Positions 8,179 to 16,924 of a stretch of DNA of 64,000 bases are shown here, one piece after another (positions within the stretch are counted from its first letter, which is position 1; every line of letters starts with the position of its first letter). A program made the translations under genes and the position numbers. Under the pieces are notes generated by a model. It was not told the DNA's origin. It searched no databases and saw nothing but the letters and a program-made list of their open reading frames with translations. Source of the DNA: CALBPI01 sp039821605. Lineage in GTDB: Bacteria; Pseudomonadota; Gammaproteobacteria; Steroidobacterales; Woeseiaceae. Location: positions 124,001-188,000 of the forward strand of contig JBCBNV010000003.1 in NCBI GenBank assembly GCA_039821605.1, given 5' to 3'.

Positions 8179-9456
8179 ATGACCGGCAACGCACAAGAGA
8201 ATTCAAGGGAATTCGACATCATCGTATGGGGTGCAACGGGCTTTACGGGGCAACTCGTGGCCGAACACCTGGCGGACACCTACGGCGTCGCGGGCGAGCT
8301 GCGCTGGGCCATTGCCGGGCGCAACCCCGACAAACTCGAAGCCCTGCGCGAGCAGCTCGCGCGGAGCCGGCGCAAGCCGCCCATCGTGCTCGCCGACAGC
8401 CAGGACGCGGAATCGCTGAAGGCACTGGCGCAGCGCACGCGGGTTGTCGCCACCACGGTCGGCCCCTACTCCCGGCTCGGCAGCGAGCTTGTGGCCGAAT
8501 GTGCGCGCAACGGGACCCATTACTGCGACCTTGCCGGCGAGCTGCCCTGGATTCGGCGCATGATGGACGCGCACGGCGGCACGGCGAAGCGCTCCGGCGC
8601 CGTTATCGTGCACTGCTGCGGGTTCGACTCGATTCCCTCGGACGTCGGTGTCTGGTTCCTCCAGCGCGAAGCCCAGGCGCGCTATGAGCAGCCCCTGCAA
8701 CGCGTGCACGGCTACGTCGAGCGGATGAGCGGTGGCTTCAGCGGCGGCACGGCGGCAAGCATGCTCGAGGTCGCCAAGGAGGCCCGCAGCGACCGCCGCA
8801 CAGCTCGACTGCTCGCAGACCCCTACGCGCTCAACCCGCGCAATGCGAACCAGGGCGCCGACGAAAACGAGCGCCTGGGCTTCCACCGTGACGAGTTCAT
8901 CGACTCTTGGGTGGCACCCTTCCTCATGGCATCGATCAACACACGGATCGTGCGGCGCACCAATGCGCTTATGGGCGATGCCTACGGTCGTGACTTCCGC
9001 TACGCCGAATACACAGCAACCGGCCCTGGCGCACTGGGCCTGGCCAAGGCCGCAGGCATGAGCGGTGCCCTCGCGAGCCTGCTCGCGGGTGCCGTGACGG
9101 CGCCGGGGCGCGCCTTTCTGAGCCGGTTCGTGTTTCCGGATCCCGGCAGCGGTCCGAGCGCCGAAGCGCGCGAGAACGGGCACTACCGCATTCGCTTCGC
9201 GGGCGTTGACCAGGACGGACAGACACTGCAGGCAACGGTCACGGGGGATCGTGATCCGGGCTACGGCAGCACCAGCCGCATGCTCGGCGAAGCCGCCGTT
9301 TGCCTCGCACGCAGCGCCCCCCGGGGCCCCGGTGAGCGGGGTGGTTTCTCCACGCCGGCCGCAGCTATGGGCGACGCCCTGCTCGAGCGTCTGCCGCGAA
9401 ACGCGGGCGTCGAATTCGCCGTAGATGAGGCGGCGTCAGGCGCCGCCGACGCCTAG
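8179..9456 (+). CDS. saccharopine dehydrogenase-like / trans-acting enoyl reductase family oxidoreductase
   Basis: The 425-residue protein starts with FDIIVWGATGFTGQLVAEHL, the NAD(P)-binding Rossmann motif of this family. CGFDSIPSDVGVW and MSGGFSGGTAASMLE are also typical. A TTG at 8149 would add 10 residues, but the ATG at 8179 fits homologues better. Members act on lipids or thioester intermediates in mycobacteria; in Proteobacteria the role is mostly unknown, probably reduction of a membrane-associated substrate. Its stop overlaps the end of the convergent response regulator by 4 bp. Family assignment is firm, function is not. Confidence 0.87.
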   Translation: MTGNAQENSREFDIIVWGATGFTGQLVAEHLADTYGVAGELRWAIAGRNPDKLEALREQLARSRRKPPIVLADSQDAESLKALAQRTRVVATTVGPYSRLGSELVAECARNGTHYCDLAGELPWIRRMMDAHGGTAKRSGAVIVHCCGFDSIPSDVGVWFLQREAQARYEQPLQRVHGYVERMSGGFSGGTAASMLEVAKEARSDRRTARLLADPYALNPRNANQGADENERLGFHRDEFIDSWVAPFLMASINTRIVRRTNALMGDAYGRDFRYAEYTATGPGALGLAKAAGMSGALASLLAGAVTAPGRAFLSRFVFPDPGSGPSAEARENGHYRIRFAGVDQDGQTLQATVTGDRDPGYGSTSRMLGEAAVCLARSAPRGPGERGGFSTPAAAMGDALLERLPRNAGVEFAVDEAASGAADA

Positions 9457-10634
9457 TAGTTTGCGACGCGCGCCGTCTCCGGCCCCGGCTCATCGACAAT
9501 AGCGCAGTTGCCCGCCAGCGCGCCTTCCCGCACAAAGCGCTGCACGTGCTCGAGCACGGCCGGCGTCACGCGTTGGCCTTCACACACAATGAGGCTGCCC
9601 GCCTCTGTACACAGGTCCTGTCCCAGCGCCATGCCGACATCAAGCGCCGTCACCGCGATGGTTCGGGTTGACTCGACGACCGGGGCCGAGTCCGCGGCCT
9701 CGAGCACGCGCCTCAGCAGGCGCGGGTCGAATTCCCTGCGCCTTGTGCGCAACTCCTCTTCGATTTCCATCGAGTCGAATCCACGGCAGCACAGCGCATC
9801 CGTGACCTGTGCCAGGTGCAGTGCACGCGCGCCCAGCGGGATGGCCTCGGCGCGCACGGCGTCCGCGGGGCTGCCAGAGCCGTCGTAGTGCTTGTGCTGG
9901 TAGCGGACGATGTCCGCAACGGGCGCCATGCGCGGCACACGCGCCAGCATGTCGGCAACCGTGACGGCCGTTCGTTCGTAGTCGCGGCGGTCCTGCTCGC
10001 CAAGTGGCTGGCCGCTGTTGGCCTGCCCGGCAATCGATTCGGGCAAGGCCATGACGCCGAGCTGCGAGAGCATGATGGCCGTCTCGATGACCCAGCGACC
10101 CGACGCATCAAGCTCTTCGCGACCCTGAAGCAGGGCAAAGACAGCAGAGCGCAACCGGCGCGTGCGTCCGAATGTGTCGGGTCGCGAAATCGCGAGCAAC
10201 TCGCTCATGACGCCGAGGCTGCCCTGCAGGGTTTCCTCGAGCAGCTCGCGTTCGGCGTTGAGCAGCCGGTAATGGTCAAGCGCCTGGTTCACGACGACGC
10301 GAAGTCGATCCACGTCGCAGGGTTTCGTCAGAAACCGAAACACGGCGCCGTCGTTGACCGCGTCAATGGCCGTCTGCTGATCGGCGTTACCGGTGAGCAT
10401 CATGCGCACGGAACGCGGCGACAGTTGCTGCGCCGCGCGCAAGAACTCAACGCCGCTCATTCCCGGCATGCGCATGTCAGACACAATCACGGCAAAATCG
10501 TCTTCGCCTGCCAGCAGCGCCAGGCCGGCCTCGGCTCCCTCAGCCGTTGCGACATCAAAGTCTTTGCGAATGGCGCGCTTGATGGCCTGCAGGACGTTGG
10601 GCTCGTCATCGACGAACAACACGCGCGGGTTCAT
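9453..10634 (-). CDS. response regulator with degenerate HD-GYP output domain
   Basis: The 393-residue protein has a receiver domain at 1-120 (VDDE start, phospho-acceptor Asp53 in SDMRMPG, Lys in TKPC) followed by an HD-GYP-like domain at about 135-310. The expected catalytic HD pair (as in LHDIGK) is replaced by MLSQLGVMALP at 188-198, and earlier metal-binding His positions are also missing. RYQHKHYDGSGSP (244-256) keeps the shape of the GYP segment. It is therefore probably not a c-di-GMP phosphodiesterase but a signalling adaptor or sensor domain. It starts with a 4-bp overlap with the upstream REC-HDOD gene. Confidence 0.87.
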   Translation of the reverse strand: MNPRVLFVDDEPNVLQAIKRAIRKDFDVATAEGAEAGLALLAGEDDFAVIVSDMRMPGMSGVEFLRAAQQLSPRSVRMMLTGNADQQTAIDAVNDGAVFRFLTKPCDVDRLRVVVNQALDHYRLLNAERELLEETLQGSLGVMSELLAISRPDTFGRTRRLRSAVFALLQGREELDASGRWVIETAIMLSQLGVMALPESIAGQANSGQPLGEQDRRDYERTAVTVADMLARVPRMAPVADIVRYQHKHYDGSGSPADAVRAEAIPLGARALHLAQVTDALCCRGFDSMEIEEELRTRRREFDPRLLRRVLEAADSAPVVESTRTIAVTALDVGMALGQDLCTEAGSLIVCEGQRVTPAVLEHVQRFVREGALAGNCAIVDEPGPETARVANY

Positions 10635-11821
10635 GCGGCATCCCTCTCGTTAGGCTGGATCGACGCCAGGTCGCGCCAGGTCTTTGCCGACTCGGCAAGC
10701 CCGATCCCTTCGAGCCAGGCTTCGTCGAGCGGCAAGGCATCAGGCTCGCCGATACTGGTGAGCGCCGCGGCCGCGTGAACAGCGACAATAGGCGCGAAAC
10801 CCGAGACGTCGGTACGGGCGGGCTCGCGGTGGTAGGCCAGTGCCTCGACGATGCCATCGGCAAGCCCCCAGAGTCCCAACAGGTAGGCGCCCACTTCGCC
10901 CTGCGTGACCTCGAACGCGTCGCGCTCCGCCGCGTCCTGGGCCTCACCCGCCGCTATCGACTCGCTCACGCGCTGGTACTCGGACGGCAGTTCGGCCGCG
11001 AGAATGAGCTTGCCGAGCTCGTGCATCATGCCCGCCTGAAAGGCCTCGTCGGCAACTACCTTGTTGTCGGATTCGTGGCGTGCAATGGCCTTCGCCAATG
11101 CCGCGACGCGGCGCCCTCGCCGCATCAGCGTGTCTGGCGAGACGCCCGCTCTCGCATGGTCGAAGGCCTTGAAAGCCGATTCGGAAAGGACCAGAGAGCG
11201 AATCACGTCCATACCCAAATAGGCGACGGCATGGTCCACGGAAGCGACGTGCCGGCGTAATCCGAAGAAAGCGGAATTGACGAGCTGCAGGAGCTTTGCC
11301 GTCATCCCCAGGTCTTCGCTGACAATCGTTGAGATTTCGGCCAGCGAGGGCTCGTCCTTGCCCATCTCCGCGCTGATGCGCTGGTAAACCTCGGGCACGC
11401 TGGGCATCTGCCCCACTTCGGCCGTGAGTTTGCGCAGCCGATCGCTGGCCAACATGCCACGTAGCCGGCAGGTGCGTTGCACGGTGTTGCGCAGCGTCTC
11501 GGCATCACAGGGCTTGGCCAGGAACTGGTGCGTGGCCGCCACGGAGCGGATTGCCATTTCCTGTTCGGCGTGGCCCGACAGAATGATCCGCGCTGTGCCC
11601 GGGTGTTCCTGGCGCACGATCTCGAGCAATGCAGCGCCATCCTTGCCGGGCATGCGCATGTCCGTGACCACGACATCGAATTCACCGTCGCGCATAATCT
11701 CGAGCGCCGCGTCGGCGCTGTCAGCAAAGTGCATCTCCCACTCATGGCGCATGGGACGCAACATGCGCCTCAGGCCCTGCAGGATGTTCTGTTCATCGTC
11801 GACGAAGACAATTCTCTTCAC
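10631..11821 (-). CDS. response regulator with HDOD output domain
   Basis: The 396-residue protein has a receiver at 1-125 (VDDE, Asp54 in VTDMRMPG, Lys in AKPC) and an HDOD domain at about 135-335 (QMPSVPEVYQRI, then LLQLVNSAFFGLRR and MMHELGKLIL). HDOD domains are HD-fold relatives used as non-enzymatic signalling modules. It sits in the middle of a three-gene operon with 4-bp overlaps on both sides, between the histidine kinase and a second response regulator, so both regulators are probably phosphorylated by that kinase. Confidence 0.92.
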   Translation of the reverse strand: MKRIVFVDDEQNILQGLRRMLRPMRHEWEMHFADSADAALEIMRDGEFDVVVTDMRMPGKDGAALLEIVRQEHPGTARIILSGHAEQEMAIRSVAATHQFLAKPCDAETLRNTVQRTCRLRGMLASDRLRKLTAEVGQMPSVPEVYQRISAEMGKDEPSLAEISTIVSEDLGMTAKLLQLVNSAFFGLRRHVASVDHAVAYLGMDVIRSLVLSESAFKAFDHARAGVSPDTLMRRGRRVAALAKAIARHESDNKVVADEAFQAGMMHELGKLILAAELPSEYQRVSESIAAGEAQDAAERDAFEVTQGEVGAYLLGLWGLADGIVEALAYHREPARTDVSGFAPIVAVHAAAALTSIGEPDALPLDEAWLEGIGLAESAKTWRDLASIQPNERDAA

Positions 11822-13839
11822 GCGGCAGCCTCCCTGATGCCGTCCTTGCCCGCGCCACTGAGCGGCAGGATGACGGTAAATGTCGTGCCCATTCCGGGCG
11901 CGGAGTCGAGCAGGATGTCGCCACCGTGCTGCTCGGTAATCACACTGCGACTGATGGCCAGCCCCTGTCCGGTCCCGCGGCCCACTTCCTTGGTCGTAAA
12001 GAATGGGTCGAACACCTTGTGTCGGATGTCGTCGGGGATGCCCGGGCCGTTGTCTGAAATCCGGAAGCAGACGGCTTCGGCGCCGTGCCGCGCCGTCGCG
12101 ATGTGAATCTGGCCCAGCGGATCCCCGTCGCCTCGCTTGTCACCGATCGCGTGCGCAGCATTGACGAGCAGATTGAGCACCACCTGTGCGATTGCGGACG
12201 GATAACACTCGACGCGCGGCAGGTCCGCGGCCAGGTCGCGCTCGATCTCGGCAATGTATTTCCACTCGTTGCGCGCCACGGTAACCGTGCTCTCGATGAC
12301 ACGATTGAGGTCTGCGGCTTCCATATCGCCGCCGCCCGGGTGCGAGAATTCCTTGAGTGCCAGCACGATCTCCCGAATCTTTGCGATGCCGTCCTGACCT
12401 TGTGCAAGCGCCGCGGGAATCTCGGCCACGAGGTATTCGAGATCAGCCGCATCGAGGGCGCTGTGGAGCGAATCGGCCGCTGCCGGGTCGTCGAGCGCGC
12501 GCAGGGACGTCACAACGCCGGGCAGCGTCCCGAGCAGCGCGTGCAGGTCTTCAAAGCCCTCACTGAGAAACGAGAGGTTGTCGCTGACGTACTGGGCCGG
12601 CGTGTTGATCTCATGGGCGATGCCCGCCGCCAGCTCACCAATGGACTCGAGTTTTCGCGTGAGCTGCAGCTGCTCCTGGAGCCGGTCCCTGTCGCGTTGC
12701 GCGCGATTGCGATCCGTAACGTCGACGAGCATGGCGTGAGCGACCGAAACGTGGCCCGACCCGTCGCTGCCGGGCTGCGCACTGAACAGACACTCCATGT
12801 CGCTGCCGTCGGGCCGCAGCATCGACACGGGATGTTCGTGCTCGGCGCCACCGCCGAACACGCGATCAATGCTGCTGCGCACGGCGGCGATGTCCGTATC
12901 GGGATGCAGCAGCGACGTGAACGGCATGCCTTCGAGCGCCTGGCGCTCAAGCCCCAGCGCATCGACGAGCCTGCGGTTGGCGTCGAAGACGCGCCGGTCC
13001 CGGTCGAGCAGGAACATCATCACGGGCACATTGTCCGTCAGCTGCCGCAGGCGGCTTTCGGCCGCGGCCACGCGACGGGTCTGCACCTCCTGCTCCGTGA
13101 CGTCAGTGAGGTACACGTCCATGACGGGCGCTTCACCATTGTCAGCGGAGCGGCGTGCGAAGACGACCACGTGACGTGAGAATCCGTCGAGCGACTCGAC
13201 GATGTGGCCCTGCTTGTACTCGACGATCTCGCCGTCGCCGGCGCGCTGCAACAGGTTGGCGAGGCCTGTGAGCAGACCGTTGAGGTGGGTGTCGGTCACG
13301 GCACCTGCGTCGGCCGCGCCCAGCATATTCAGGAATTCACGATTGGCGGCTGTGACGCGCGCATCGGCACCGACACTGAACGCTGCGACCGGCATGTGGT
13401 CAAAAAGGTCATGGTATTGCTGTGTCGCGGTTTCGACGTGGACGCGCTGCGATGCGCGTTCGATAGAACGTCGAATGACGCGCAGGGTCGCCGGCACCGG
13501 TATGACGTCCGGGTTCAGGCAGTCGTCGACGCCGCAGGCAAACAGGCTCGACTCGCAGGATTCGATGTGCGGCGCCATCACAATGACGGGCGTCGGTGTG
13601 ACTCGCCGGGTCAATGTCGGCAGGGCGTCGCCGGCCGCGTGGGGTTTAATGTCCGACAGCACAAGCACAATGCAGGTCGCACCGCGCAGTGTGTCGGGGT
13701 CTTGCAGGGCCGTTTCGGCGTCGATGTGGTCCGTGTCGCACCAATCCGCGGCTTCGAGCGCCTGCAACGTGGGCTCGAGCGCGGCCGCGGCCGCCGCGTC
13801 GCCGGCCACAATGACGTGCGCTGTGACATTCCTGCTCAA
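11818..13839 (-). CDS. PAS-domain sensor histidine kinase with N-terminal pseudo-receiver
   Basis: I place the start at TTG 13839, giving 673 residues, because GGGGGAGA lies 7-8 bp upstream and the receiver-like fold begins immediately (VTAHVIVAGD). Residues 1-120 resemble a receiver but lack the acidic pocket. Two PAS domains follow (about 140-250 and 265-385). The kinase core has the H-box GIAHEINTPAQYV (His409), an N-box VLNLLVNAAHAI, DNGPGIP and GRGTGQGLAIS. No transmembrane segment is seen, so it is a soluble sensor. It heads the operon with two response regulators. The gene is divergent from a lipoprotein gene across 249 bp. Confidence 0.9.
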   Translation of the reverse strand: MSRNVTAHVIVAGDAAAAAALEPTLQALEAADWCDTDHIDAETALQDPDTLRGATCIVLVLSDIKPHAAGDALPTLTRRVTPTPVIVMAPHIESCESSLFACGVDDCLNPDVIPVPATLRVIRRSIERASQRVHVETATQQYHDLFDHMPVAAFSVGADARVTAANREFLNMLGAADAGAVTDTHLNGLLTGLANLLQRAGDGEIVEYKQGHIVESLDGFSRHVVVFARRSADNGEAPVMDVYLTDVTEQEVQTRRVAAAESRLRQLTDNVPVMMFLLDRDRRVFDANRRLVDALGLERQALEGMPFTSLLHPDTDIAAVRSSIDRVFGGGAEHEHPVSMLRPDGSDMECLFSAQPGSDGSGHVSVAHAMLVDVTDRNRAQRDRDRLQEQLQLTRKLESIGELAAGIAHEINTPAQYVSDNLSFLSEGFEDLHALLGTLPGVVTSLRALDDPAAADSLHSALDAADLEYLVAEIPAALAQGQDGIAKIREIVLALKEFSHPGGGDMEAADLNRVIESTVTVARNEWKYIAEIERDLAADLPRVECYPSAIAQVVLNLLVNAAHAIGDKRGDGDPLGQIHIATARHGAEAVCFRISDNGPGIPDDIRHKVFDPFFTTKEVGRGTGQGLAISRSVITEQHGGDILLDSAPGMGTTFTVILPLSGAGKDGIREAAA

Positions 13840-14088
13840 ATCCCGGTCTCCCCCTGCAGTGCTGAGGCCTGGTGACACGGCAGATATGAATCTAGCGACC
13901 GCCAGACAGCGAACTTTAGGCAGTACGGGCCCAGCGCTGACGCGGCTTTGCCGTGGGGGGGCAGCGAAGACAGAGAACGTGACGTGGCGCGCGCGGACAG
14001 GCTTGCCGGTTGCCCACCGCCACGGTAGATTCGAGTGAAGGGGCGCGGCCGGTTGGACCCAGTCAGAGCCCGTAATCGTGGAGCGCAA

Positions 14089-14817
14089 ATGGCAGGATTG
14101 CTGCGTCTCTCCCGCCTCAGGGCGGTGCTTGCGACAGCCTCAGTGGGGCTGCTTGCAGGCTGCGGCACGACGGTAAAACTCGACAACATGCAGTTGCCCG
14201 AGGCGCTCGTCGAACCCTACCCGCTTACCGCAGCCGTGCGCTTCGGCAAGGACGTGGAGTCCTTCGTCTACGAGGAAACGCTGCCCACGGGCGGCACCTA
14301 CACCATCGATCTGGGCCGCGCATCGGCGCTCATGTTCACGGAAACGCTCGACGACATGTTCGCGCAGGTCGTGCCTGTGACGCCCGACACGCTGGTCCCT
14401 GAGGGCATTGACTTGCTCATCGAGCCGTCGCTCGTGGCGCTCGAGTTTGCCATCCCCGCGCAGACGGTCACGAAGGACTACGCGGTCTGGATTCGTTACC
14501 AGATTCGCGTCTACGACAGCGAAGGCACGCTGCAGGCGGAGTACCCGCTGTCGGCCTACGGCAAGGCGGCACGCGAATCCCTGATGGGCGGCACGGAGTC
14601 CGCACTGCGATCCGCGGCCAGCCTGGCCATTCGCGACGCGGCCGTGCTGATGTTGCTGGACTTTGAGCGCGAGGCCGCGCTTGCCAAGAACCAGCTTGCA
14701 GGTCTCGCCGTGGCCCAGCAGCCGCCCGCCCCTGCCGGCGCGGAGACGCCGCCCAAGCCGGCCACAACGCCTGAACAGGCACCGGCGCCCACCGACAACG
14801 CGGAGAAATTCCTGTGA
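14089..14817 (+). CDS. uncharacterised lipoprotein
   Basis: The 242-residue protein starts at an ATG with GGAG 5 bp upstream. A signal peptide ends in VGLLAGCGTT, a clear lipobox. The middle is a mixed alpha/beta domain and the C-terminal 30 residues are Pro/Ala/Thr-rich (about 205-240), likely a flexible tail. No catalytic motif is recognised. The following lipoprotein gene overlaps by 4 bp, so the two probably work together in the envelope. Confidence 0.8.
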   Translation: MAGLLRLSRLRAVLATASVGLLAGCGTTVKLDNMQLPEALVEPYPLTAAVRFGKDVESFVYEETLPTGGTYTIDLGRASALMFTETLDDMFAQVVPVTPDTLVPEGIDLLIEPSLVALEFAIPAQTVTKDYAVWIRYQIRVYDSEGTLQAEYPLSAYGKAARESLMGGTESALRSAASLAIRDAAVLMLLDFEREAALAKNQLAGLAVAQQPPAPAGAETPPKPATTPEQAPAPTDNAEKFL

Positions 14818-15482
14818 GAGCGACCCAGATCTTTAGCAGAGGACTCTTGTTTGCAGCCGCTGTTGCACTCAGCGCCTGCTCGACGAGCCGCACCGACCTC
14901 GTCAACACCGTGTCGATGGATGAATACGACGGCGAGTCCGTTGTCGTCATGGCGCGCAGCTACCACACGGGCAATGCCACCGAGAAGGACTTTACGGACT
15001 GCGTGGCCAGCCAGCTGCGCTCGGGCCGCAATGCCATCAACATCATGCCCAAGGCGCAGTTTGTCGACGCCATGTACCCGTGGTTCGAGCCCCGGACGGT
15101 GCCCAATGACATCAGCGCGCTGCCCAAGCTGCTCAACAACCCCATGATCGCGGACCGCATGCGGGAAACCGGTGTGCGGTATGTGGTGTGGCTCGATGGC
15201 AATACCGACACGCCCAACGGCGGTGGCTCGGTATCGTGTGCTGCAGGACCAGGTGGCGCTGGCTGCTTCGGATTTGCCTGGTGGGAATCAGACTCTGACT
15301 ACGACGCTGTTGTCTGGGACCTGGAAGGCACCCGTGAAGCCGGCAACGTGGAGACCCGCGTGAATGGCACCTCCTACCTGCCCGCAATCATTGTGCCCAT
15401 CCCGCTCATCGCACGGACGCAGTCCACAGCCTGCAAGGACCTGTCGCAGCAGCTGCAGACCTTCATCGCATCCGGCGCCTGA
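14814..15482 (+). CDS. uncharacterised lipoprotein, coupled to the preceding one
   Basis: The 222-residue protein uses a GTG start within the GTGA overlap with the upstream lipoprotein gene. A signal peptide ends in VALSACSTSR (lipobox). The mature part contains a small Gly/Cys-rich segment (SVSCAAGPGGAGCFGF, about 141-156) that could form a disulfide, and the segment YVVWLDGNTDT. No family was recognised. The translational coupling suggests the pair forms one envelope complex; this is inference. Confidence 0.78.
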   Translation: MRATQIFSRGLLFAAAVALSACSTSRTDLVNTVSMDEYDGESVVVMARSYHTGNATEKDFTDCVASQLRSGRNAINIMPKAQFVDAMYPWFEPRTVPNDISALPKLLNNPMIADRMRETGVRYVVWLDGNTDTPNGGGSVSCAAGPGGAGCFGFAWWESDSDYDAVVWDLEGTREAGNVETRVNGTSYLPAIIVPIPLIARTQSTACKDLSQQLQTFIASGA

Positions 15483-15549
15483 CGTAGCGCCCCTGCATCC
15501 GCCGCCCTGACCTGGGCGAACTCTCCGGCAACCGACCCGGAGCACGCGT

Positions 15550-16077
15550 ATGCCCTATCTCATCGCCAATTTCGCCCTGTTTCAGGCGTCCTGGGTGGCG
15601 CTCGTTGCGGGCGCGGCCAACGGGCTGCTAATACCCGGCGTGCTGCTGACGGCCCTGTTCCTGGGTTGGGAGCTGCGCCGTAGCGACAACCCCAGCGGGC
15701 TCGCACTCCTCGTCGCCCTGGCCGTCATCGGCGGCATCATCGTCGACGGCGGCTACGCGCTCAGCGGCGTCGTCGACTACGAACGACCCGAGGGACCGCT
15801 GGCGCCCTGGTGGATTCTGGGACTCTGGGTGGTGTTTGCGCTGACGCTGACCGAATCGATGGGCTGGATGCGCGACCGCCGCCTTGTCGGCAGCCTCATG
15901 GCCGGCGTGGCGGCGCCTCTGTCCTACTACGCGGGTTACAAGCTCGGCGCTGTCGAATTCCCGCGTGGATTCTGGGTCGCCATGGCGGTCGCGGCGGTCA
16001 CCTGGATGCCCGCCATCTTCGCGCTCGTCACCTTGAGCAATCGGCTGCTGCCAAAGAAAACGGCCGCGCCAGCCTGA
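15550..16077 (+). CDS. DUF2878 family inner-membrane protein
   Basis: The 175-residue, strongly hydrophobic protein has five or so predicted membrane segments and the GWELRRSDNPSG loop typical of DUF2878. Members are often found with DUF1365 and cyclopropane-fatty-acid-synthase genes in lipid-modification clusters, but those neighbours are absent here. It is 67 bp after the lipoprotein pair and converges on the LysM gene. Function is unknown. Confidence 0.72.
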   Translation: MPYLIANFALFQASWVALVAGAANGLLIPGVLLTALFLGWELRRSDNPSGLALLVALAVIGGIIVDGGYALSGVVDYERPEGPLAPWWILGLWVVFALTLTESMGWMRDRRLVGSLMAGVAAPLSYYAGYKLGAVEFPRGFWVAMAVAAVTWMPAIFALVTLSNRLLPKKTAAPA

Positions 16078-16093
16078 ATGCCGACGCGGCCGT
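16060..16093. terminator. inverted repeat between convergent DUF2878 and LysM genes
   Basis: Arms ACGGCCGCG (16060-16068) and CGCGGCCGT (16085-16093) are perfectly complementary, with a 16-nt loop. It spans the DUF2878 stop codon and lies downstream of both convergent genes, but has no T tract. It could block transcription from either side or only stabilise the 3' end. Confidence 0.3.
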
Positions 16094-16113
16094 GGTGGTG
16101 CTGCGGTCGCTGC

Positions 16114-16605
16114 TCAGTCCTTCGGAATACGAATCGTCTGCCCCGGGTAGATCCGGTCAGGGTTCTCGATGATTCCTCGATTCGCCTCGAAGATTTTCAT
16201 GTAAGCGCTTGCTTTTCCGTAGAATTCCTTAGCAATCTTGCCCAGCGTGTCACCGCTCTTGATGACGTAGGTCTGCTCGGCGGGCTCGGCCTGAGCGGCG
16301 GGCGTGGCCGCGGCGGGCGCCGCCTCGGGCGTATGTGCCGGCGCGGGTGCTGCCTTGACGGTCATTCGATTGACGTAGACATCCGCCACACCCTGCACGT
16401 TGCCGGCCAGCAATGCGCACTGCTGCATGGCCGCCGGAGACTCACACTCCCCCGACAGGCTCACGATGCCCTTGTCGAACTCGACGCCAAGATTCGTCAC
16501 GCCCGGGTTGTTCTCTTCGATGAGCTCGCGAATCTTGTCGACAGCGTCGTCTTCGGTGTTGAACAGGCGCCGGCCAACGTCCTTTGCAAATCCAAATAAA
16601 TCCAT
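16114..16605 (-). CDS. kbp: Kbp/YgaU-like BON-LysM protein
   Basis: The 163-residue protein has an N-terminal BON domain (about 20-85), an Ala/Pro-rich linker (86-110) and a C-terminal LysM domain (YVIKSGDTLGKIAKEFYG to YPGQTIRIPKD). This is the architecture of E. coli YgaU/Kbp, a cytoplasmic potassium-binding protein; no signal peptide is present here. A strong GGGGAAG ribosome-binding site precedes the ATG. It lies 24 bp downstream of the dodecin gene on the same strand. Confidence 0.9.
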   Translation of the reverse strand: MDLFGFAKDVGRRLFNTEDDAVDKIRELIEENNPGVTNLGVEFDKGIVSLSGECESPAAMQQCALLAGNVQGVADVYVNRMTVKAAPAPAHTPEAAPAAATPAAQAEPAEQTYVIKSGDTLGKIAKEFYGKASAYMKIFEANRGIIENPDRIYPGQTIRIPKD

Positions 16606-16629
16606 GGTGCTTCCCCTCCCCCAGGTCGC

Positions 16630-16830
16630 TTACTTGAGTATGAACGTGACCTTGAGCACCACGCGGAACTCAACGATCTTGCCGTCGTCACAGACGACTT
16701 TCTGGTCCTTGACCCAAGCGCCCTCGATGTTGTCGAGCGTTTCGTTGGCTCGCTTGATGCCCTGCTTGACGGCGTCCTCGAAGCTTTTCGACGACGATGC
16801 GATGATTTCTGTAACGCGCGCTACACTCAC
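16630..16830 (-). CDS. dodecin family protein
   Basis: The 66-residue protein matches dodecin along its whole length (VARVTEIIASSSKSFEDAV, ANETLDNIEGAWVKDQKV, FRVVLKVTFIL). Dodecins form 12-mer shells that bind flavin or coenzyme A. The start is GTG with GGGGAG 8 bp upstream. It is followed by kbp in the same direction. The flavin-stacking Trp is visible in EGAWVKDQ. Confidence 0.93.
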   Translation of the reverse strand: MSVARVTEIIASSSKSFEDAVKQGIKRANETLDNIEGAWVKDQKVVCDDGKIVEFRVVLKVTFILK

Positions 16831-16924
16831 TGTGTGCTCCCCACCGGTACGACCGGCTCTTGTTGTCCCGCGCGCAGCTTAACAGCGACCACGAAGCGCG
16901 CTCAAACGGGATTGGGCAGGGAGC

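Noticed and set aside
12085..13179. Long + strand frame opposite the histidine kinase (364 codons).
   Set aside because: The minus strand encodes the H-box, N-box and G-boxes of a kinase; the + frame has no recognisable fold.
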